DNA from: Galaxea fascicularis
Lineage: Eukaryota; Cnidaria; Anthozoa; Scleractinia; Euphylliidae
Assembly: GCA_948470475.1 (NCBI GenBank)
Contig: OX419345.1
Location: 16,967,933 to 17,031,932 of the forward strand
DNA: 64,000 bases
Direction: 5' to 3'
Shown here: one piece after another, positions 58,008 to 64,000 of the stretch
Position numbering within the stretch: position 1 is the first letter of the stretch
Layout of the letters: each line of letters starts with the position of its first letter
The notes under the pieces: model-generated
Databases searched by the model: none
What the model saw: only the letters and a program-made list of their open reading frames with translations
Told to the model about the DNA's origin: nothing
Made by a program: the position numbers and the translations under genes

Positions 58008-58270
58008 TAGCCTGCAGTGCAGGCGGTTTTGGTGGTTTTCATCTTTTGAGTGTTTAGCCGCCATTTTGGTTTCGTTGCAGACTGGGAGAATAGGGGCGAG
58101 AACGCGATGCGAGAATGTCGGAGGCAGTTTTTCTTTCTCCCTCCCACTGGCTTGGGAAACTTTTTACCTCGCCCCAACTCTCCACTGTTTTCCTAATTCA
58201 AGATGGCGGCCTGAACAACCGATGGGAATATCCACTCGCCCCCGCCAAAAACCGCCTGCACTGCAGGCTA
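58008..58270. mobile_element. MITE with TAGCCTGCAGTGCAGGCGG ends
   Basis: Perfect outer inverted repeats TAGCCTGCAGTGCAGGCGG / CCGCCTGCACTGCAGGCTA (each itself nearly palindromic around CTGCAG), with a further GCCGCCATTTTG / AAGATGGCGGCC pair. A possible TA duplication is included in the ends. Non-coding, upstream of the first TAO kinase exon in the window. Confidence 0.8.
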
Positions 58271-58420
58271 CACTGTGGTACACTGGGACAACAAATAGAT
58301 TGTCACTGAAATCATACATTCTCTCTCTGAACAGTTTTTCACCATAGGTTAGTAGAACCAACAGAGGGTTCTCTGGAGACAAAAAGTGAGCCTATCACCC
58401 ATTCAATCGTTATGCTGAGG

Positions 58421-59395
58421 GTTTTCGTGAAACGTGGTGGGACTATTTTTTCTCGTGAAACGTGATTTAGGTTTTTCATTTGTTCGTGATACGTGATTGC
58501 CCATATCAAGACCATTTTTGCGTGCGCGTGAAAACAGTTTTTGAATTAAGCGTGACACGTTAAAGTGTATATGACACCAAATTTTTCATAACCTAGTTCG
58601 AAAGAGCTTTCAAAATAATGAAGAACGGCGTTTATTTTATTGTGATAGCACTCTTGGTTGCCGAGTTATTCAAGATTTTGATTTATGCAAATTAGGCAAC
58701 TTGTGACGTCATAAGGTTGACAGAAAATGAAGTAAAATCACAAAATATGGGATATCTCTGCAAATACTAAGTCTACAGGGTTAAAATTTTGCAGGGTTGA
58801 GGTGCTGCCAGAACTGCACATTGTGATAGTGGTTATGAGGTCACCATGGCAACTTAGTCGTTACCAGACCTCTACATTCCAAAACTGAAAATGCCTTATT
58901 TGTTGCTCCAGAGTCTAACAGACTTTCTTGTACTTGTGCTCTTTTAAGTCCATATTTGCTCACACCCACTGACTGAACATACAGAGCAAACAGCTCTTCT
59001 TGAGGAAAGAAACTCTGATTTTATCCTTTGGACGGAGAGGGCCTGGAGCCCATTGTGTTGCCATGGAAATGTCAAAATAGAGCTTATCCTGGAACTTTGA
59101 GATGAGTATAACAACTGTGAAAAGTTTCAGTTCAGTTCTATACAGCAAAAGCCTTCAGAGATATTCCATTTTTTGTGTTTTTACTTTATTTTGTGTCAAC
59201 CTTATGACGTCACAAGTTGCCTAATTTGCATAAATCAAAATTTTGAATAACTCGGCAACCAAGAATGCTATTACAGTAAAATAAACGTTGTTTTTCATCA
59301 TTTTGAAAGCTCTTTCGATCAAGCTAATGAAAATTTTGGTGTCATATACACTTTAATGACTTAAATTACACGTGACTCGCGAACGACCTCATTTT
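58421..59395. repeat. CGTGA-rich repeat, copy 2, split by a foldback element
   Basis: It begins TTTTCGTGAAACGTGGTGGG, parallel to 6150-6340, runs to AGCGTGACACG, is interrupted by the TTAA element at 58564-59352 and resumes with TACACGTGACTCGCGAACG. The split gives the relative age: this repeat is older than the insertion. Confidence 0.65.
58564..59352. mobile_element. TTAA-flanked foldback element, 789 bp
   Basis: Ends AGTGTATATGACACCAAA and the reverse complement TTTGGTGTCATATACACT, with arms continuing for roughly 215 bp (for example GCAAATTAGGCAACTTGTGACG against CGTCACAAGTTGCCTAATTTGC). TTAA flanks both sides (58560-58563, 59353-59356). No ORF. This is a different family from the TTAA element at 40638: different ends, much longer arms. 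Confidence 0.85.
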
Positions 59396-59606
59396 GCATG
59401 AATTAATTTAAAGTTTTATTTAGTTTCTGACCCGTACATGAGAGCATGAGCACGGGATAACAGGAAAGGTGTATGACGGAGAACCGTTAGACAGTAAACC
59501 ATGAAATACAAGGCAGGTACCCTTCTCCTCTGCAAAAAGTCGTGACAGTGAGATTACAATTTGAAAAACGAGCCACCTTTGGAGGGTAAACAACCTAAAC
59601 TGGTTA

Positions 59607-59806
59607 NNNNNNNNNNNNNNNNNNNNNNNNNNNNNNNNNNNNNNNNNNNNNNNNNNNNNNNNNNNNNNNNNNNNNNNNNNNNNNNNNNNNNNNNNNNNNN
59701 NNNNNNNNNNNNNNNNNNNNNNNNNNNNNNNNNNNNNNNNNNNNNNNNNNNNNNNNNNNNNNNNNNNNNNNNNNNNNNNNNNNNNNNNNNNNNNNNNNNN
59801 NNNNNN
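59607..59806. other. Assembly gap of 200 N
   Basis: Exactly 200 Ns, the usual fixed-length scaffold join. The left flank belongs to the TAO kinase side; the right flank begins in the middle of BCR-like intron 2 sequence. The two sides are not shown to be adjacent in the genome. Confidence 0.99.
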
Positions 59807-59983
59807 TCCAATAGTCCATGCAACTTAAAATAACAAATTAAAGAAATAAACCACATCAGATCCTCTTTTGCTTCGTGTCTCAAACTTTTGGCATAAAATT
59901 CAATCTATTTTAGTCCACAGAATAAACATGTACTAGTTTTCAAAAGTGATAGCTAGTCTGTAGGCGAAGGTACAGAGAACTTA

Positions 59984-60686
59984 AGCGGCTTTCACACGAC
60001 AAACTAAAGTTGGCAAACTTGTGTTGGCAAACTCAAGTTGGCGTGTGTGAAAGACACAACAACAGTTGTCAGGCATGTTGGCAAACTGTTGGCGACAAAA
60101 TTAATAGAACTTGTCTCTATTCTCGCCAACTTTTTTACCAACTTTTTTCGTGTTGGTAAACTCGTCTTTGATGTGTGAACGATTGGAAACGTGAGTTGTT
60201 GACTTTAAACCAATCAAAATTCGTGCTCTATTCACGTGATTTGCGTGAAACTTTACAAAATGGCAGACGAGAGACAGGACGAAGCGACATTTCAATTCAT
60301 TGATGAAGTGCACAATTGTCTGGCTTTGTGGGACATTTCATCCCCTCTGTATAAAGATACAAAAGATAATAACAAAAAAGAAATGGAAGACATAGCGCAA
60401 ATAATTTTTGAAATGGGGGCAGCATCTTCCACGCGAAGCTCTTGGACGAGCGTATTTTATGCGCCAAGGGATGGATTTCTACTCGGGTAGGGTTTTGTCT
60501 TCTGTAAATTCTCCGGCGATAAACATAAAATAAAAGCAAGGCACAAGCGGAGTACGGTGGCGATTTTGCAAATTGGCGTGTGTTGTGATTTGACGCGTGT
60601 TTGACGTGTGCAAGCATGAGTTTGCCAACTCTTTCGAGTTTGCCGACACGAGTTTGCCAACTTAAGTTTGTTGTGTGAAGGCCGTT
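59984..60686. mobile_element. Harbinger-like element, duplicate copy
   Basis: The counterpart of 37259-37961, also 703 bp, with TTA at 59981-59983 and 60687-60689. The right end has one C-to-T change. Confidence 0.85.
60260..60490 (+). CDS. MADF-domain ORF, duplicate copy
   Basis: The same 76-codon frame as 37535-37765 with a few amino-acid changes (CLALWD, SSPLYKD, GAASSTRSS). The conserved proline before ALWD is lost in this copy. Confidence 0.55.
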   Translation: MADERQDEATFQFIDEVHNCLALWDISSPLYKDTKDNNKKEMEDIAQIIFEMGAASSTRSSWTSVFYAPRDGFLLG

Positions 60687-60729
60687 TTAGAAAAAATAGG
60701 ATTTTAAGGCCAAGTAACTGATCAATTCA

Positions 60730-61122
60730 GCCACTGTTACAAGTTGAAACTTTTGGCTGAAACTTGTGTGCAACTGTGCTGTGACGTTGCACCAAGTAAC
60801 ATAATCAGTTTCCTGAAACTTTTTCAAACTTCTGTTGCAAGACAAATTTCATGAAAATTAGAAACGCTTTCTACTTCTGCAACAGTTATCATACACCGTG
60901 GAGCACCACTTCGTGAAACTGGTCTCCCTTGGTTTTGTTATATGCTATGCTGCATAAGCCAATCACAAACCGGAAAACAACATTTTGAGACCAGTTTCAA
61001 CATTACCGTACAAGTTTCGACCTTTTGTGTTACACGGTGCAATGCCTGCTGAAACGTATTTCTCAGTGCTGTTGCCCACAAGTTTCAGCTATAATGTAAA
61101 AGTTTCAACGTGTAACGGTGGC
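60730..61122. mobile_element. MITE-like element, duplicate copy (longer)
   Basis: The counterpart of 38005-38377, with an additional 20 bp near the centre (CACAAACCGGAAAACAAC) that the first copy lacks. Confidence 0.7.
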
Positions 61123-61176
61123 TTTACACCATTTTCCCACCAGGATGGCTTTATGCGATACAGGTACTGTACTTAC

Positions 61177-61388
61177 ATGTTTTGCAGGGCTTCCACCTGG
61201 AGATGTCACAGGTGAAGAAGGGAAGTCAACATTATTCCCATCAATTACTACGTGGGCACCTCTGGCCTTCCGTAACTTCTTGAGATCTTCGTTATCTGAA
61301 CTCTGGCTTCGAGGGTGAATGTGTTCACTGGCACTTCTCCTTGGCAAGTGTGAGACTTGTGATGAAAGACCGAGGTTCTCAAGATCCC
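61177..61388 (-). CDS. BCR/ABR-like: Duplicate of BCR-like exon 2
   Basis: Identical protein and splice borders to 38432-38643. There are no neighbouring BCR-like exons in the window on this side. It should not be annotated as a separate gene unless the duplication is shown to be real. Confidence 0.85.
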
Positions 61389-63084
61389 CTAGATAAGACA
61401 AATATTCATAACAATTTGACCACATGAAACATGCACCAGATAGATTGGTCAAACAGCTAGCATCATATCGCTTAGACTGGGTGACAAAAAATTGGCAAAT
61501 TTCATTTAGTTGTTTTCATGCAAAAAAAAAAAAATCCTATCCAAGCCACTCAAGGTAACCTAACTAACACATCCCCTTTCCCTTGAACTTAAACTATTTT
61601 AATTATAATACCTTTTTTACAATTATAATAACATTTTTGTCAGTGTTTGTGGGCCTATACTGACCCTACAGACAGGTGACTGTAAACATAATGCAGCCAT
61701 TACATGATTCCATAAATTACATGCCTCTTAAATTCTCCATAAGAGATGCTTTTTGACTACACAATTTCCTTGCATACATGTATGCAAGACTCTTAAGGAA
61801 GGACTCCCACAGAGGGGTAATAAAAATGGATTTCATGCATGCTTCATGTCATTCATGATGGGACATTTATCTGTTCTTATATAAATTATATTTACACATA
61901 CAATAGAAGACTAGGCCACAATTACTCTGATGCTTGGAATAAGAAAAAAAAATAAAACAGCTTTGACTAAGTTGTAAAATACAAATGACTACTTGTGACA
62001 ACTTTCTGTGAACAAAAAAAAAAATTTCCATCATTGTTTCGTTAATAATCACATGTACAATCAAACTGTCAGCTTCATGTTATACATGTAGAAAGATTTC
62101 AATTAAAGTAGAAAGGAAATATAAGAAAGAGGAAATAAAAGGAATGTGATGCATTTGATAGAATCCAAAATTAATATTAACATTGAATTGAGCTCTGCTT
62201 GTTGTTATGACCATAACACTCTTCCTCCAGACAACTGTGTTGATTTATCACAACTTTTGCATTCAAAACAATATCTCTATGGTCATGCAATCACTTTTTT
62301 AAGTCAAAATATTACCTAACTTACCAAAAATTATACACTTAAGGAAAATGTTTACATCTTAATATAATGAAAAGTTTTTTATTCTTAATCATGATAAAGA
62401 ATATCAGAGTGTCAAGCTGAAAACCTTGCTTTCTCTAATCAGTTTTTAAAGGGAAGAAAGAACTTTAAACTGGTTTGCAAGAGAATACTTATCTACACAC
62501 GTTTTCAGTACAATGTTTGCCATAAATTTAAATTTGTGCAAAGTCAATGATTGGATATTTTATGGCTTTTAAATAATGAGAAAAAATAAATATTATTGTG
62601 AAAGATAGCAAGAAGATTTTTTTGGTTATGTTTGACATTATTTTTTTTATAATAACAACTGCTAACTGACTAGAGTATAATGCAAAAAAAAAAAATCAGC
62701 ATGAAAAAAAAAATGAAAATGAATTATTTTTGTAACAGATGTTTTTGACTATGCATTTAACCACAATTTCTTAAAACTACCTGTTCAAATATTATTATAA
62801 GTGTACAATAAATGACTTGGTTTTCATTTTCTCACCACAGTTTTGAGTAAATGGTCTTTTAGGTCTCAACAGAAAAAAAACAAATATTAAGTGTTTGGAA
62901 TATTTATGATTATATCTTTTGGAAAGATAAACTTAAACTTAACATTGTTGTGATTGTGAAGGTAATAAATATTGTTTCTCCCATTTTAGCCCCATTTACA
63001 ATGTAACAGATCTACATCGTATAAAATAATGTAACTGGTATACCGAAAAATAGGAACTGAGGATATTCTAGCTGAAAATTAAAC

Positions 63085-63746
63085 CTATGCATGTACGTCA
63101 AAACTCAGGATATTTGTAATTTCTGCAGTTCCAAGACATCTGGATCTGGTGTATATGGTAATTTCGTTTTTTCTCCAAAGAGGAAGTTTTCCTTGAGCCA
63201 ATATAAATTGTTTAGTGTATGGAAAACAAAAGCCTTCTTGAAATTTATTCTGTACCCAGTGATGAGGTATTTTAATCACTGTAGAAGGAAGAGAACAGTC
63301 AGTCATAAAAACTCATTCTCAAGGATTGGCTGCAAAATTTGGAATAGCATCCCAGGAAACTTAAGGAATCTTCCAAAACATATTTTCAAGAAAAAGATGA
63401 CAACAACATATTTATTTCAAAATCTGCAAGTTCAGGATAGTTATGTTGACGTAGAACAAATAATCAGTGACAAGTTGAAAGTTAAATCCAGTTAATAGTA
63501 GTGTATAACATGTGTATTCTTCTATTTATTGTCATGTGTTTCTGTATTTTTATCTCATACTGTCATTTGTGCTTTATTAATTTAATATTTAATTTCTGAT
63601 TTCTTGTATATTTATTGAATCTTTTGTTGAGCCGAATTTTATTTTATATGTTTTAGCGTCCACACACTACCCGCTGAGACTAGCTCTGCTATTTGTGGTT
63701 GGTGTGTTATTATGTAAATAAAACTGAAAACTGAAACTGAACTGAA
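63085..63746 (+). mobile_element. LINE 3' fragment, uninterrupted copy
   Basis: Here the frame 63091-63495 is continuous. SRIGCKIWNSIPGNLRNLPK is followed by HIFKKKMTTTYLFQNLQ and a stop after KVKSS, then the 3' UTR and the AACTGAAA-type tail ending near 63746. It confirms that the 40360-42486 copy is split by a later insertion. Confidence 0.7.
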
Positions 63747-63973
63747 AGTCAAAAAGTAAAATCAGTGGCAAGCAAAAGTATTACCCAAAATCTAACAGGT
63801 CTTACTTACAGCATTACTGCTTCAATTTTTGGGCAGCAAAGTCATACATATTGGTGTCTTGATGTATCGTAGAAGCCTAATATCAAGTTCTCAAACTTGC
63901 TGAAAAAAATGGTGGTCTCGCCATGTCACAAAGTCACAAATTTACCATTTTTCTTCCGTGAAACAGTCCCACA

Positions 63974-64000
63974 GAATTCAAGGCTGTGCTCTAAGAAAAG
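63974..64000. mobile_element. Foldback MITE, duplicate copy cut by the window end
   Basis: The left end AATTCAAGGCTGTGCTCTA of the element at 42714-42886; the remainder lies beyond the window. Confidence 0.55.

Larger units (their letters stand above)
59807..64000. repeat. Second copy of the 37082-42740 block (probable haplotype duplicate)
   Basis: Same order and orientation as 37082-42740, differing by occasional substitutions, homopolymer lengths and indels, and lacking the 1462-bp TTAA transposon. It runs to the window end. The abrupt start at a 200-N join favours an alternate-haplotype contig over a biological duplication, but the sequence alone cannot settle this. Confidence 0.9.

Noticed and set aside
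59554..59883. ORFs spanning the N-gap
   Set aside because: Made only of undetermined bases.
1..64000. CRISPR arrays, phage, integrons or prokaryotic defence systems
   Set aside because: Introns, SINE, LINE and metazoan signalling genes throughout; the only regular repeat is the minisatellite, which has no spacers.

Overview
This is a window of animal nuclear DNA, AT-rich and intron-dense, most consistent with an anthozoan cnidarian and probably a stony coral. That call rests on short phase-consistent exons with GT/AG borders, a tRNA-derived SINE and many palindromic MITE families I associate with hexacorals. It is inference from style, not from a marker gene. There are no bacterial-type operons, CRISPR arrays or phage genes.

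Two recognisable genes dominate, both on the minus strand. (1) 17255-45033 is a BCR/ABR-type Rho regulator. I could chain 26 exons with matching phases into 4287 coding bases (1428 residues): an acidic N-terminal exon, then DH (RhoGEF), PH, C2 and RhoGAP domains. An alternative first exon at 25547-25726 would give a C2-RhoGAP-only isoform. (2) 51154-57637 holds the last six exons (430 residues) of a TAO-type Ste20 kinase, covering its coiled-coil tail. The kinase domain is not in the window, because the sequence breaks at a 200-N gap (59607-59806).

Left of these, a minus-strand gene of unknown identity runs from about 14389 to at most 7713. It begins with a uORF whose stop overlaps the main ATG and probably encodes a type II membrane protein. 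Two plus-strand candidates are a short secreted-peptide exon (263-373) and a two-helix membrane protein broken by a frameshift (4991-5778).

After the gap, 59807-64000 is a near-identical second copy of 37082-42740, including BCR exon 2. The copies differ by small changes and by one 1462-bp insertion present only in the first. That insertion has perfect 18-bp terminal inverted repeats and a TTAA target duplication, and the second copy preserves the empty site. The simplest reading is an alternate haplotype left in the assembly, with a TTAA-type transposon polymorphic between haplotypes.

The rest is introns and intergenic DNA full of mobile-element debris: a Harbinger-like element with a MADF-domain ORF, a LINE 3' end, a SINE nested in a MITE, a TTAA element with about 215-bp arms, a hAT-like MITE, about a dozen other foldback elements, and a 34-bp minisatellite open in all three forward frames. 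I found no convincing new multi-gene system. The most informative features are the filled/empty transposon pair, the alternative BCR first exon and the overlapping uORF.
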